Positions 10,071-22,300 of a stretch of 64,000 bases of DNA are shown here, piece by piece. Where the stretch lies: the NCBI RefSeq assembly GCF_963675165.1, contig NC_087384.1, positions 5,015,182 to 5,079,181 on the forward strand, given 5' to 3'. Below the pieces are notes generated by a model. The model saw only the letters and a program-made list of their open reading frames with translations, was not told the DNA's origin and did not search any database. Made by a program: the position numbers and the translations under genes. Numbering within the stretch: position 1 is the first letter of the stretch; every line of letters starts with the position of its first letter. The stretch is from Halichondria panicea. Taxonomy: Eukaryota > Porifera > Demospongiae > Suberitida > Halichondriidae.

Positions 10071-12281
10071 ATGGCTGAGAGACAAGAGCGTGAAAAAGAG
10101 TACATATTCCAAAATGTGCAACTCTTCAAAAATGATACCCTTGGTACTGGCTCCTACGGGGTAGTGTGTAAAGCCAAGTGTGACCAGCTACTCTGTGCTG
10201 CCAAGCTACTCTATCCAGTGCTCTTCCAAATTACTGCTCCTGATCCTGGCAAAGAACATAGACATCCGTTTAGAAGATTCGAAACAGAGTGCGAATTTCT
10301 AAGTCGCATCAACCACCCCAACATTGTACAATACTTAGGGACCTATCGAGATCCCGACACAGATGCACCAGTTCTTCTCATGGAGCTCGGGGACGAGAGT
10401 CTGACACACTTCCTGGAGTCATCACCTGGAGACATTCCCTACTACATCCAAGTCAACCTCTCCTATGATATAGCTCAAGCACTTGCTTTTCTCCACTCCA
10501 ATGGGATCATCCATCGCGACCTCTCCAGCAACAACATTCTACTGATTACAGGCAGTCGAGCTAAAGTCACCGATTTCGGAATGTCCAAATTCACAGAAAT
10601 AACTCGGCTAGCCACAATGACCACATGCCCAGGAACACCAGCCTTCATGTCTCCCGAGGCATTAAATGAACCACCAGTGTACTCAGAGAGACTTGACAAC
10701 TTCTCATTTGGTGTGCTTCTTGTTCAGATCACAACTCGACAGTTTCCAAGGCCAACAGATCGATTTGACAATGTTCAACTTCCCGATCCACGAAATCCAG
10801 GTAACACAGTTGAAGCAAAATTGCCGATACTAGAACTAGACAGACGGCAAGCCCACATCAACCTGATTGAGCCTACCCACCCTCTACTGCCGATTGCTTA
10901 TCACTGCCTCAAAGACAGAGACGTTGAACGACCATCTTCCCAACAGCTTTGTCAAACACTGGATGCTCTCATGAGGACAGCCAGGTACCAGGAAAGCTCT
11001 CAAAAAGATCTGCAACAGATAATAAGGGGAAAAGATGAGCAGCTGCAAACAAATCAGCGGCTTATAACAGAAAAAGATGAACAGTTACAAGCAAAGCAAC
11101 AGACAATTATACAAAACATTGAACAGTTACATACAAAGCACACTGAAATCGATCAACTCACAACTAGATTAGGGCAAGCAACACAAGAAAACCACACTCT
11201 TCAACAAGACAAAACAACTCTTCAACATGAGGCAGATGCCAGGGAGAGACAGGTGAGGAGACTCAATCAAGAGTTGCAATCAAGTGAGGAGAACACTGCT
11301 GCCCTTCGCCAAGCCATCGATCAACGAGACAGAGAAGTGACTGAACTGAGACAAACACTGGCAAGCAAGAACGAGGAAATTCACGATCTATTGACTCGAA
11401 TGCACCAAGTCGCAGCTCAAGTTACATTAATGAGACCTGTCGCAATAGAGTCACTACCCGATGCACCGGTTGGTATTGGGTATGGTTCATCAGCTGTGGT
11501 TGGAGACAACGCATACTTCAAGACACGTCAAAATGAAAGTGTTTATGAGTTCAGCAACAATCAGTGGCACGAGTTACCACCTTGTCCCAACAGTGACTTC
11601 ACTATTGTCAGTGTTGAAGACATGCTCACAACTGTGGGGGGAGGGCCATACATACAACGCTATAGTAACAAACTTTTTAGTCACAAACTCTACAGCTACA
11701 TTGACAACAAATGGGTCCAACACTTTCCTCCCATGCCAACCCCAAGGTGGGGACCTGGAGCTGTATACGCTAACAACACACTCATAGTGGCTGGGGGATA
11801 TTACGATTATGAAAGTTTAACTACTGTCGAAATATTAAACACTGCTAACATGCAATGGTTTATTGTTAGCTCACTACCTGTGCCAACCAATCAACCATCA
11901 GCGATGATCTGTGGAGACTACATGTACATACATCCACAAACTAATGATGTTCAAGAGAAGTATTCAATATACAAATGCTCATTAAGACAACTAACTCAGT
12001 CTCAACCACGATCAGCTATATGGGAGAAGATTTCTCCTTTGCCAGTTAGCCATTCCTCTCTTATTACCATTAATGACCACCTGTTGGCAGTGGGGGGGTG
12101 GGACACCAATAGAGATAAAACTACGGACATATATCAGTACAACATGACATCATGGACTGTTGTTAGTCAAATGTCAACACCTCGCTCATTATGCCTCACT
12201 ACTGTCCTCCCTGGGAATAAACTAGTGGTGGTGGGAGGATATGGTGCAAACAGAAAATGTGAAATAGTTACTTTTGTATAG
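10071..12281 (+). CDS. Protein kinase - coiled coil - Kelch protein, intronless
   Basis: 736 residues in one exon. The kinase domain runs from about residue 18 to 295. It has the glycine loop GTGSYG (25-30), the lysine of AAKLL (K45), HRDLSSNN (HRD 148-150, N155), DFG (168-170) and the GTPAFMSPEAL activation-segment end. HRDLSSNN resembles TKL/tyrosine-kinase-like loops rather than the AGC/CaMK type. A long Gln/Glu/Lys-rich coiled coil follows (about 300-440) with repeated KDEQLQ-type phrases. Residues 450-736 form Kelch-like repeats with GG doublets (VGGGPYIQRY, VAGGYYDYE, VGGWDTNRD, VGGYGANRK). All catalytic residues are present, so an active kinase is expected. The substrate is unknown. 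I recall such kinase/Kelch fusions as expanded in sponges. The lack of introns next to an intron-containing relative suggests retroposition or intron loss. Confidence 0.9.
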   Translation: MAERQEREKEYIFQNVQLFKNDTLGTGSYGVVCKAKCDQLLCAAKLLYPVLFQITAPDPGKEHRHPFRRFETECEFLSRINHPNIVQYLGTYRDPDTDAPVLLMELGDESLTHFLESSPGDIPYYIQVNLSYDIAQALAFLHSNGIIHRDLSSNNILLITGSRAKVTDFGMSKFTEITRLATMTTCPGTPAFMSPEALNEPPVYSERLDNFSFGVLLVQITTRQFPRPTDRFDNVQLPDPRNPGNTVEAKLPILELDRRQAHINLIEPTHPLLPIAYHCLKDRDVERPSSQQLCQTLDALMRTARYQESSQKDLQQIIRGKDEQLQTNQRLITEKDEQLQAKQQTIIQNIEQLHTKHTEIDQLTTRLGQATQENHTLQQDKTTLQHEADARERQVRRLNQELQSSEENTAALRQAIDQRDREVTELRQTLASKNEEIHDLLTRMHQVAAQVTLMRPVAIESLPDAPVGIGYGSSAVVGDNAYFKTRQNESVYEFSNNQWHELPPCPNSDFTIVSVEDMLTTVGGGPYIQRYSNKLFSHKLYSYIDNKWVQHFPPMPTPRWGPGAVYANNTLIVAGGYYDYESLTTVEILNTANMQWFIVSSLPVPTNQPSAMICGDYMYIHPQTNDVQEKYSIYKCSLRQLTQSQPRSAIWEKISPLPVSHSSLITINDHLLAVGGWDTNRDKTTDIYQYNMTSWTVVSQMSTPRSLCLTTVLPGNKLVVVGGYGANRKCEIVTFV

Positions 12282-12795
12282 AGCCTGCAGCCTTGCATGC
12301 TTGTTCTTATACTTTTGTGTCTTGTCTTGTCTAGTATGCTGCATGTAAATTAATAAATTTGCACAAAATTATGTTTATTAATTTTTATAATCATTGTTGT
12401 TGAGATTATATCTGATTGTGTGTACAATCATAGCTATGGTACAATGTTTGTTGAATGCAAGATCAGTAATTATAACCGTGCATGCAGTTTGGAGCGCATA
12501 GTGGTATCATAAGCTAGATCTAGTTCAAGAACTTTAAGTTTACATCAAAAGACAATACAGTACAGGTAATACCGTATTATAGCTACAGATCATAGGAGGA
12601 CAGCAGTCCTTGATTGCGCATGTGCACCAATTAAGGCATAAATTAATAGTCTAGACTACAAGAATCTCTTCTTACCTGGAGTTGAATAAGATATGACCAT
12701 AGAAGCCAGAGACAAATCCTTTCCTCTGGTTTCGGATGTGAGACTGGCGATATGATGCAATTACACAGTATTATTATGAGGCCAGCGAGTCTAAG
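12282..12795. other. 3' flank of the kinase-Kelch gene
   Basis: AT-rich, with AATAAA at about 12351. No further gene. It ends at the target duplication GTCTAAG (12789-12795) of the nested transposon. Confidence 0.5.
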
Positions 12796-13357
12796 CATAG
12801 ATATAGGAGGGAAGGATTGGCAACGGAAGTGGTCGTGATCATTTTACATGTGTTTCTGCAGTTTTGTAATGAAACCATCCGTGACTCGCCTGTTTTCCTG
12901 CCAGAATGCCCGCGAAAAGCAGAAAAAGTCTGTTGTGGTCTTCCTTTAGCCTCGTTCCCTGGCCTTACTTTTTCTTGCTGTTGTCACTGTTCATCCATGA
13001 AAGACATAGTGCTAGTGAGGCAGCAAAGAAAGAAATGGGCGTACAGTTAAGGCCTGGTTTGGGAAATCGCGTGATCCACAAGGATTTTTATGAACGTGGG
13101 CGATATGTAGCCCACAATCGTGACGTAAGGTATTCTCCCACGCATTCAGAGTTAATAAGACTGTACTGAGACAACCACCAAGCTGTGCTGCAAGTCAGAT
13201 CAGAGAACCAGCGTGGCCAGCTCTGGTGGCAGTAGCTACCTGCTATATATGATAATGATGACTAACTTAAGCTATTCTTGATCTATACTAGCATGTAGAA
13301 AGACACAAGAAAAGGTAATAGTCTGATAGAATCTGAACACACAATCTAGACTAGTAG

Positions 13358-14625
13358 TAGCGATGTAAGACTGATTTTCATTTTTGCTATTTCTAACTCC
13401 TATGTATTACTATCTCTTTTGAACACTCTAGGCAAACCAGAAAAACTTTACTGCACTGGATTTGGTCAAGCGAATGCAGAGATACAGAGTTTTGAAGAAC
13501 ACTAGTCAGGGAAAAATTCGTACAAAAATTTACTGCATTTTAATGTACTTGGGCGGGACTTATGAAATTTGTTGTTAATACCGGAAATGATCTTAAAGTT
13601 AGCATATCTGCTGAACCGCTTGGTCTATTCTCTTTTAAAAAAGTATGAAATGGACACTCAGGACTCAGGAGTTAATATTGTAACCATTTGATATCTATTA
13701 TGAAGTTTATAATGTTTCTGTAATGTATATCTTTATGATGTCCCTATAATAGTATGATGTCTCCTGCTTCAGAGAGTTCTTTTGGATTTAAAGTAACCAT
13801 GCTATCTTTTCTTTTGTACAGTATATTGTATCATGTTTCAGAACTCTCATCAATGTCCACCTTACGCTTGTATCTGTTTCTTGATCTTTATAAGCAATTT
13901 TTCTGTCAATTTCATTTGGTCTAAATAATTCGTTTTTAGTGTGATGTAGATTTAAGGCCATACAACTATAAATCTATGATACAACTCTGTTGACAGCTTC
14001 TAATTAATACAGTAGATTACTCTTGTCTTTTTTGTGTGCAAATTGAATCAGTTCTTGCAATTTAATAGTTTTGGTAGATTACATTGTTGTCCCTGGAATT
14101 CTCTCCAATCTTTCTTGTTTCTTTTCAACAGAGGCTTTCAGATTGCTTCAATAATTACTTTCAGTAACTTCTAAGAACTTCTAAGAAATAAATACAGCTA
14201 TTGGTACACTTGGCTTGATTTTACTGCATTTCTATTCTCAGCTCCACCCATCTATCCATGCAATATGTGATTCCGCAAGAAATAAAAGCTTATTGTAGCA
14301 ACTTTTTGCATAATCTGGAGAGAGTTAGAGATGAAAGACATGCTCACTTGTGTTTTTGTTCATTTTCATGTTTGGTTGCCAAAATGATGATCACCTTTGA
14401 GAAAAAATCACACACAAAACAAGCATCAAATGCTAAAATCATAAAAAACTGTTATAAAAATCAAATTCTACGCTATTTTTTACCCCTGGGAACAGCTGTT
14501 GTTTGCTAGACTCTTCCAGGGCTTGCGGAAAGCCCTTCTTGTTCACTCACTTTCTGGTCCCGTTTTTTACCATTGAATTACTGTACGAAAATACGCCCAC
14601 GCACTACTTCCGGTGTGACATCTCT
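13358..14625. mobile_element. hAT-like non-autonomous element
   Basis: The left end is TAGCGATGTAAGAC. The right end read on the other strand is (T)AGAGATGTCACAC, matching the TAGNG terminus of hAT transposons. The flanking repeat is ACTAGTAG (13350-13357 and 14626-14633), 7-8 bp depending on where the terminal A is placed. The empty site, a single CTACTAGT, is preserved at 24006-24013 in the other copy of the host element. The 1.27-kb interior is AT-rich and has no transposase. Confidence 0.8.
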
Positions 14626-14773
14626 ACTAGTAGATCATCTAGCTAAGCCTAAGGTATATAGCTAGCTATAGTGCTTGCAAACTTCCAGTTCCAAGTCCAT
14701 GTCCAGCTTGCATGCTGCAGGCAAAGTTTTATTAGTCATAGATATCTGTGTGGGCAGTCCAACATCTCTAGCT

Positions 14774-16126
14774 CCTGAAGAGTGGAAAGCCTCTAATGTA
14801 ACACCAATATTTAAAGCAGGCGACCCCAAACTAGCGTCAAACTAGCGTCCGATCTCATTACTATCGTTACTATCAAAGGTGCTGGAACGCATTGTTCATA
14901 ATAAGGTAGTGGAGTATCTTACTTCCAACAACCTTCTTTCAACACTTCAATTTGGCTTCAGGCGGGGCAGTTCTACCCAGGAGGCAATCCTCCATGCTAC
15001 TCATGACTGGCACCGCTCATTGGACAATGGCTCTAGTGTAGCTGCTGTTTTCTTTGACCTGAGCAAAGCCTTCGACAGAGTCCCTCACCAAGGCCTCCTG
15101 AAAACTCTCTGGTCAGCAGGCATCTCGGGCAGCCTACATAAGTGGTTTACTAGCTACCTCACAAACAGGAAGCAGAAGGTAGTCCTGGATGGTCACTCTT
15201 CGTCCACCGCCAATGTCAATTCTGGAGTACCACAGGGGTCCATCTTAGGCCCCCTTCTGTTCAGCCTATACATTGATCCCCTAACAAGAATTCCTCTTTC
15301 TCCGGGCTCTCAGCTGTTATTGTATGCGGACGACATACTCCTGTACAGCCCCATTAGAAATGAATTTGACGTCTTGGATCTTCAAGGAGATATTGATGCC
15401 ATAGCCAACTGGGTCAACACTGCGGGTCTCACTTTCAATCAGTCAAAAACCAAACTGCTACTCCTCTCCAGAAAGAGACAGCCCCCGTCCATCATACTCT
15501 CTACAAACTCAGGTCAAATAACACAAGTGAACTCCTTGTCCTACCTTGGAGTTACCATCACAAAAGACCTTAAATGGAATAGCCACATCTCCAACACCTG
15601 CGCTAAGGCAAAATCTAAACTTGGCTTGTTATACAGGCACTTCAACCAAGCAGATCAGTCCACTCTTTCCTCCCTGTACAAATCACTGGTGCTCCCACTC
15701 CTTGATTACTGTAGCAGTGTGTGGGACCCCTCATCTTCTTGTGCCATCAATCAGTTGGAGTCGGTTCAGAAGTTTGGAGCGCGACTCTGTACCAAACGCT
15801 GGTCAGATCAATACTTACCTCTGTTAGCTAGTTTATCTTGGCCCTCTCTGAGCACAAGACGGTCTCAACAGAAAGTAACTCTGTGCCGCAGGATCATCAG
15901 GGGGGAATCAATTCTCCACTCATCAAGGTTCACACCCAATCCGAAACCTAACCCTCGGCATTACCATCATGACCAACCTCTACTTATCCCCTTTGCCAAA
16001 ACACTGTCATATCAATCATCATTCTTCGTAAATGTGGTTCCACTCTGGAATTCCCTACCAAGCAGTGCTGTCTCTGCAAGTAGTTTACTTAGTTTTAAGG
16101 CTCATGTGCGGGATTGTTTCAATTAA
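14774..16126 (+). pseudogene. LINE reverse transcriptase, truncated and stopped
   Basis: Coding remnant within the LINE. One nonsense codon (14843-14845) interrupts an otherwise open frame that runs to the C-terminal LINE region (LLDYCSSVWDPSS, VVPLWNSLPSSAV). It is recent enough that the catalytic YADD and the C-terminal domain are intact in sequence. It cannot produce a full ORF2 protein, because the endonuclease and the N-terminal part of RT are absent. Confidence 0.85.
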
Positions 16127-16404
16127 TTACTTACTTATAATTAATTGTCTGCTTGCCCTTACTTACAGTTTTGTGTCTGTTAATTAATTTGTATTTCACT
16201 GTCCTTGTCACTGCCTGCACTTTTTAGTTACTTGTGTTTTTTTGTTCGTTTTGTTTGTTTTTGTTGTTTTTTTTGTTGTTTTTTTGTTTTGCCTTTTGCT
16301 GTTTTTGTTAGGGCTACCTTAATATTAGCTCTCAGTTGCTAGTTGGTACGCACCTATGCTCTGCATTAAATTTTATAAAGAAAAAAAAAAAAAAAAAAAA
16401 AAAA
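14775..16404 (+). mobile_element. 5'-truncated LINE with reverse transcriptase, poly(A) tail
   Basis: It encodes a non-LTR reverse transcriptase. The line starts mid-domain (PEEWKASNVTPIFKAGD), passes an in-frame TAG at 14843-14845 where the family has a conserved Tyr (N-Y-R-P-I-S), and continues open from 14879 to 16126 with DLSKAFDRVPH, GVPQGSILGPLLF and the catalytic LLYADDILLY. The 3' end is a pure A run to 16404. The style is CR1/L2/Jockey-like, and the endonuclease half is missing. Comparison with the empty site at about 23866-23875 shows a join after TAGCTC, with about 3-4 target bases lost and no target duplication. Confidence 0.9.
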
Positions 16405-16624
16405 TGCCCACGCTCATTTTCACCCTTCTACCACCCTTCTACCCTCACGCGACTTCCCGATACAGGCTCTCCTTTTTCCTAACTCTACGTCTATTTCTTT
16501 CTTTATTCCTCTAATTAACTACCGTATTTTATCTCATTGAACGATTAAGACAGTATTTTATCTTATTGAACGATTGTGATAAAGAACAGAAAAAGGAGAG
16601 CCTGTGTAGAGGCTAGTCTTCCTT

Positions 16625-18179
16625 TAGTGCCTCATGACCTCTCATGGTGTTACACTGATGTTGTGCTTTATTTAGAGTTAGAGTAAAACTAAAGAAACAA
16701 AGACTTTTTACTACAGAATAACTACAATTTTACAAGGTTTGATCCCTTTTTAAGAAACAGTACTCATCCATATTACTATTCTTCAAGTTTTCCTGGTTGT
16801 ATGTATGTAGGTTGATCTACTGAAAGGCAAAAATCGCCTATTCATACCATTTAGAATGTGTTGTAGTGTTGCGTATGGCTTATTTCATCTGACGTTTTAT
16901 GCTCCCTTTTTAAGAAACACACATGCTTTTAAAATTATACTGACTTCATGAGAGTGTTTATCAATGTCAGGTCCATCAACTGGCACAGGTTTTGTGCTTT
17001 AAATTTTTGTCAGTTGCAGAAAATATGACTGGAGGTGTAAGGCCTGATTATCGGCTTATATAGTAAGAAACAGAACTGGGATAGAAAGCTCCAGGTCAGT
17101 GCCACAGTGTTTTACTAATTCATTCATATGCCCCCCCCTCCCCACATACACAGTCATACTATTAGATCTTCATCGTACTATCAGTATGCTGGAAGAAATT
17201 TATGAAGCTGAAGAAGGAAGAGTTGATTGACTATTTTGGGCTACATAATTAAAAAACGAAATGAAAGACTTTGTTACATGCAAAAGACCTGTACAGTTGT
17301 ATAGCACCAGCTCTACTTCATGCAGTAGCAGCAGTAGCAGTTCATTATGCAGCTTATTATGGCAGTTTAACTTTATATGACTTGTGAAATGTTGATAATT
17401 TATTAAAATTTGGTATTAATAAAATGTCGTACAGAACATGTTACAGAGAATATTAATAATGGCTACAGTACTATCAGTCTATCTATGTTGTCTAGTTCTT
17501 GTGCATACAAGCCCAGAGCTCGTATCAAATGTGAGAATGGACATGAACACAAGCAGTATTGTCTAAGTATTAAAGTGTTGTTTCTGAGCTTCTCTCTTTC
17601 TTGTTGACTTTGAGAATCCCTCTCAGTATTTAACATGAGGCAGATTCTTGGGATGTCAACTTGCATCTGTCATCAATGACTTCTTTCAGAGTTAATAATG
17701 ACTTGTTCCCTCTGTTATTTTTATTGCCATAGTTTGGAGGCAACAAAAGTAGAGGCAAAGTGATGCATTCCAATGACGTAGCGTGTCACGAGCTTCAAAT
17801 TTTCTACCGTTGCCAATCGTTAATCCTTCCCTTCCTATATCTTTGGTCTAAGCAAGCTCTGACATCTCTGAGCTACTATCCATGACTTGTAAGTTGAATT
17901 AAATGCTGTGTCTCATTGCTGCTATAGATATACAGAGTTAATGTCAGTCGTGTGATGGTTGTTGATCTGGTTAAGTCCTAGCATGTGTAAGGCCACTCCT
18001 GGTTTCTGGTCTGGAAAAGTTTTTCTCTTAATTATATGCTGGCTGGCAGCGCGGGAGGCTTTTAATTTGTCATTATTTAAATTGTGTTTGTTTCACCGCA
18101 TTAACACACCCACATGGACCATTGTACCCGTGCGTGCGTGATGGCATAAACACATGTCTCTTGTCATGCCCTCCTGCAG
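16625..18179. other. right arm of the outer transposon and upstream flank of the Kelch-kinase gene
   Basis: To 17845 this is outer-element sequence with no recognisable coding region. From 17853 to 18179 it is probably 5' UTR/intron of the next gene, ending in a pyrimidine-rich CTGCAG acceptor at 18174-18179, three bases before the ATG. Confidence 0.5.
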
Positions 18180-18182
18180 ACA

Positions 18183-19333
18183 ATGCAAGCTCGGCTTCAC
18201 ACCTTTCTTGGTCGACTATCTGTTGAACCACTACCTCGTAGTCGTCCATTCTCTACTGCAGCTGACGGATGCCATTACATGTGGAGGGGGGATGGTCCAG
18301 GACTGAGGTCTAACATCATTGCTGTGTGTGACCCAAGGACTGAGCTGTGGAGTCTCTTGCCCACCACTGGACCTCTACCCCCTGGAGAGTGTGGTGGTCG
18401 CTCTGTTTGTGTAGGTCGTTACCTGTACACCTTTGGTGGTCGTGAAGGTTGGTCTTCTTACTTCAATGGCATTAGCAAGCTTGATCTAGACACTCTCCAG
18501 TGGGCCAAAATTCAAACTTCTGGTAGTCAGCCTATGAAAAAAGGTGGTTGTGACCTTGTCCGTGTGAATGAGAGAACTCTGTGCTGCTTTGGAGGAATCG
18601 GTATTGAGGGCTCCACACAACCAGGATCAACATTCACCAAGATTAGACTGTCTGATGGAAGTGGATTGACAAACGAGTTCCATTTATTTGATATACAAAA
18701 TGGTACCTTTTGTCAATGTGCACATTCGCTGTATATGCATATACATTTATAAGGTATCCTCCAGCTACTGGTGGGTGGAGTTCCACCCTCACTCACATAG
18801 GAAACCATGTTCATTTTTATATCTATGTTATAAGGATGATGTACAATTCTCTAAATTACCCTTTCAGGTGTCTGGTCGTCCCCTGAGCTCAGAGGAGAGA
18901 GACCTCCTCCCTGTAGTGGCTTCACCTTCACCATGGTGGACCAGTACAGGGCAGTCCTCTTTGGAGGGATCCAACCTGGCCATCGTAAAGTCAATGATAT
19001 CTACCTGTTTGACTTCAGGACCATGGTGAGTTGGAATTAGTAACTATATATACTTCCACATTGAAATGCATAATGCTGTGTGTTCACTGTGTGTATATAT
19101 GTAGGAGGTGACTAAGGTGAAGCCAGCGCAGGGAGAGCCATGGCCAGTGGGGAGGTCAGTCCATGCTGCCTGTTGTCTCAACTATGGCCAGGACCACCCT
19201 CAATTACTGGTGTACGGAGGATGTAGTGATGACAGGGAGACACTGGGGGACATGTGGATATTTAATGTTGACACTGGCAAGTGGACGGAGGTGAGTCTTG
19301 TCCTCGGTTGTGCATGCGCAGCGAGGTATACGG

Positions 19334-19392
<59 letters not shown>

Positions 19393-22300
19393 CATGTTGC
19401 AGCTGCTCAAGGATCAATAAAGTGCAAGTAAGCGTTTCTATAGGCTTCTTGATTGGATTGCAATTTAGAGATTTGTACTTCGTTCTTGAGTTATAGAATG
19501 CCATTGCAGCTTTTTTTAAATTAATAGTACGTAGCAAAACTCTAGAACGCTAGCTATTTGGTAGCTGCAAGAGTGCAAAGCTGCTTGGCTGTTTCATGCA
19601 CATCCAATGGACTTTGAACTTTTGGCTTCCTTTTTAGCAGTGATCGTTCATGCACGGTCGGTCATCCCACATTTTGCATCAATGTAGCTAGATTATAATA
19701 TAGTAGCTGTAGTACTCATGTTTGATGCTTCCACCGAGGCGTCAACATGCACCCGCAGTGTTTTCATTATGAACTATTGTTACTAACACGATAATTAAAT
19801 AGATTCACAAGTCCTACTTGGCTGATAAGTGGTGTGTGTGTGTGTGTCTGTCTGTCTGTCTAGACTGCTATATAGCTGCTCAATGATTAATAGTCCTGAG
19901 TAACGCATGTTTTCTTGAATTTCTTTGCAACATAATGCTTGGTTTTCGTTACTTTGGGGTGGGAAGAACATTGCAGACTCGTATGCAGTAAAATCTGTTG
20001 ATATAATTGAGCTATATACTATGGAATGCCGTTTGCATGCGAGACAAAATTCAGGCAGAATGTAATTGGTGTGTGCATCCAATGTAAGATCGATTTTTGA
20101 AGATCGATTTCTAATAATCGATTTTTTACAGTTCATTTTTTTATTTACACGTGCACAATCATTGACAATCGATTTGATAATTGATTTTTGATTATTGCAA
20201 ATCGATCATTGAAATTCGATTGTTGATAATCGATTAGAAATTTGTTTACAATTATTGAAATTTGATAATTGATAATTGAAAATTGATTACTAGTGGGATT
20301 GACTTTAATACTAGTCTCGAATCCAGGCCGATTATAATGGATTCGAGACTAATACAAACTAGGTAGTTAGCCAGCCTCATTCCAGGCCGCCCTCGAAACT
20401 CAGAGCAAGCACAACTCCTTCTCTGCGGCTTGGAATCATGGCTCTTGGTTAGCTATCTCACATGATAGGCCACATGACTATAACGCAAAAGCGAGAAATT
20501 AATTGTTTTTTTGTAGAGAAGGGAGAACCATTTAATAATTGCTACACATGTCTTTGCCCCACATAATTGATTGGTCTCCTTGGTATTAGAAAGGAGGGCC
20601 ATAAGTTACAGTAATGAACTGTTCAGTTGGTGCTATCTTTCGTACACCCATTTCTGAGTTATATGCTTTCTTGCCAGCACTATTCTTGGGTCATCTTGTG
20701 TGCTAGAGAAAGAGCCTTGGTGATTCCAGATAGCTGTAGGGAATAAAAGTCGTGAATAGTGGCTTCAATGCAACATTTCTCTATGCAAAGAGAACATGGT
20801 AGAATAAGATTTTGGTTATCCTTATACCAAAGTGGAAATAGCTGGTGAAACCACAAGCGCCTCGATTCTAGGCCGCCCTCAAAACTCGGAGCAGCGCTTT
20901 TCTCTTTCTTAGTGGCCTGGAATCGAGGCTATACGACCACTAGAACTAGCCAGTTTCTTTCGCTTAGCCAGACCTTATTCAATTCACCTGATAATAAGTT
21001 AAATTGTATTCTTGATTTAGTTGTAGGCAGAAATATATACACTGACACAGACCTGCTTTGGTCATCAGAGGTCTTTTTATTCAACTTTTATTCAATTGTC
21101 TAGTCTCATGAATCAACCGACTACCAATTGTCCATGCCTCCATCTTGATTGATAGGTTTCACTGATCTCACGCGATACAGCTTCAAAATCGATTAGTAAA
21201 AATCCATTATTAATAATCAAATATTAATAATCGAATTTCATTAATCGATAATCAAAAATCGATTATTAGAAATCGATCTTCAAAAATTTGGATGCACAAA
21301 AGCCAATTACATTCTGCCTGAATTTTATCGCAAACGGCGTTCCATAGCTCTGGACTAGAACGCTATATATAGTATTGATAGCGAGGAAAGAGCTGCAAAG
21401 CTGTATGCACAGTTTCATGAGACTGCAACAGCTATTAATTATGAACTTTGTGACCTTTTGGCAACCTTCTTAGCATGTAACAATCATGGTCCCACTCTTT
21501 TGCACCATTCCGGCATGCAAACTATTTGAACAGCAAACGTATTAGCGTCATGTGCATAGCTTTAATTCCACTGAGGCCGATGATTTCATTATGATACAGT
21601 GTCTATACATACACACCTCCGTACGTACTGGACGGTTACACTGTAAATGTCTTACCAAGAGTAGATAAGCACTTAACACAAAGTTTACTCAACAGCACTC
21701 GTTAATTGAATAGTGACGACAGTGATGCCACACATCCACGTTTACTACAGCAGTTCAATTGAGACTAGTCTATACTTTTACTCTTATCTTAATTGGTCTT
21801 ACTGATAAGCAGCCCAGAGAAATAATATTATATGAGCAGGGAGATTTGAGAGCCTATAAGCCACCCACCGTTGGCGAACATTGGCATTGAGTTTTAGATA
21901 TACACCTTCTAATTTGGCACTAGGTATAACAAGCATTATATAGATCAGGATCAGTTCTGACATTTGACAGTCCTCTGTATGCTAATTGTCCACACCTACT
22001 TTTTGTGGTAAAGGAAGACGCATTGCCCTACTTCCCTGCTTTAGGGAAACTTGTTTATCATACTATTGTACACACAACAATAATTTATCAGGACATCACT
22101 TTTTGTGCCTCCAGGTGACACCTCCTGAGTCAATGACACCACGTGGCCTTCACTCCATCACTGCCACCAGTCTGGGACCAGGACTCACTGAGGTCCTTGT
22201 GTTTGGAGGCCTTCGGGAGTTGCTGGGAAATAGCATTGCAGAGACCACCCTACTGAGATTCGGTGTGAAGTTTATCTCAAAATTCACCACACCATTTTAT

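Larger units (their letters stand above)
12947..16615. mobile_element. TIR element with 9-bp TSD, invaded copy
   Basis: It begins TAGCCTCGTTCC and ends GAGGCTA. The 9-bp repeats GTCTTCCTT lie at 12938-12946 and 16616-16624. It is the inverted counterpart of the intact 750-bp copy at 23659-24408. Aligning the two removes exactly two insertions (13358-14625 and 14775-16404). A 9-bp duplication is typical of Mutator-like elements, but there is no transposase to confirm the superfamily. Confidence 0.85.
12796..17845. mobile_element. Outer TIR transposon of the nest, CATAGATA family
   Basis: The ends are imperfect inverted repeats: CATAGATATAGGAGGGAAGG at left, and CAAAGATATAGGAAGGGAAG when the right end is read on the minus strand. 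Both continue into GATTGGCAACGG. Direct repeats GTCTAAG flank it at 12789-12795 and 17846-17852. The structure matches the element at 3489-4010. Only about 150 bp at left and 1.2 kb at right are its own sequence; the rest is the nested insertions below. No transposase is recognisable. Confidence 0.7.

Noticed and set aside
12817-13169. Two overlapping frames at the start of the transposon nest
   Set aside because: They cross the junction of two transposons (12947) and show no domain or conservation outside the elements.
18688-18867. Frame through the first intron of the Kelch-kinase gene
   Set aside because: GT-AG borders at 18703 and 18867 restore the Kelch repeat across the gap; the open frame is an intron read-through.
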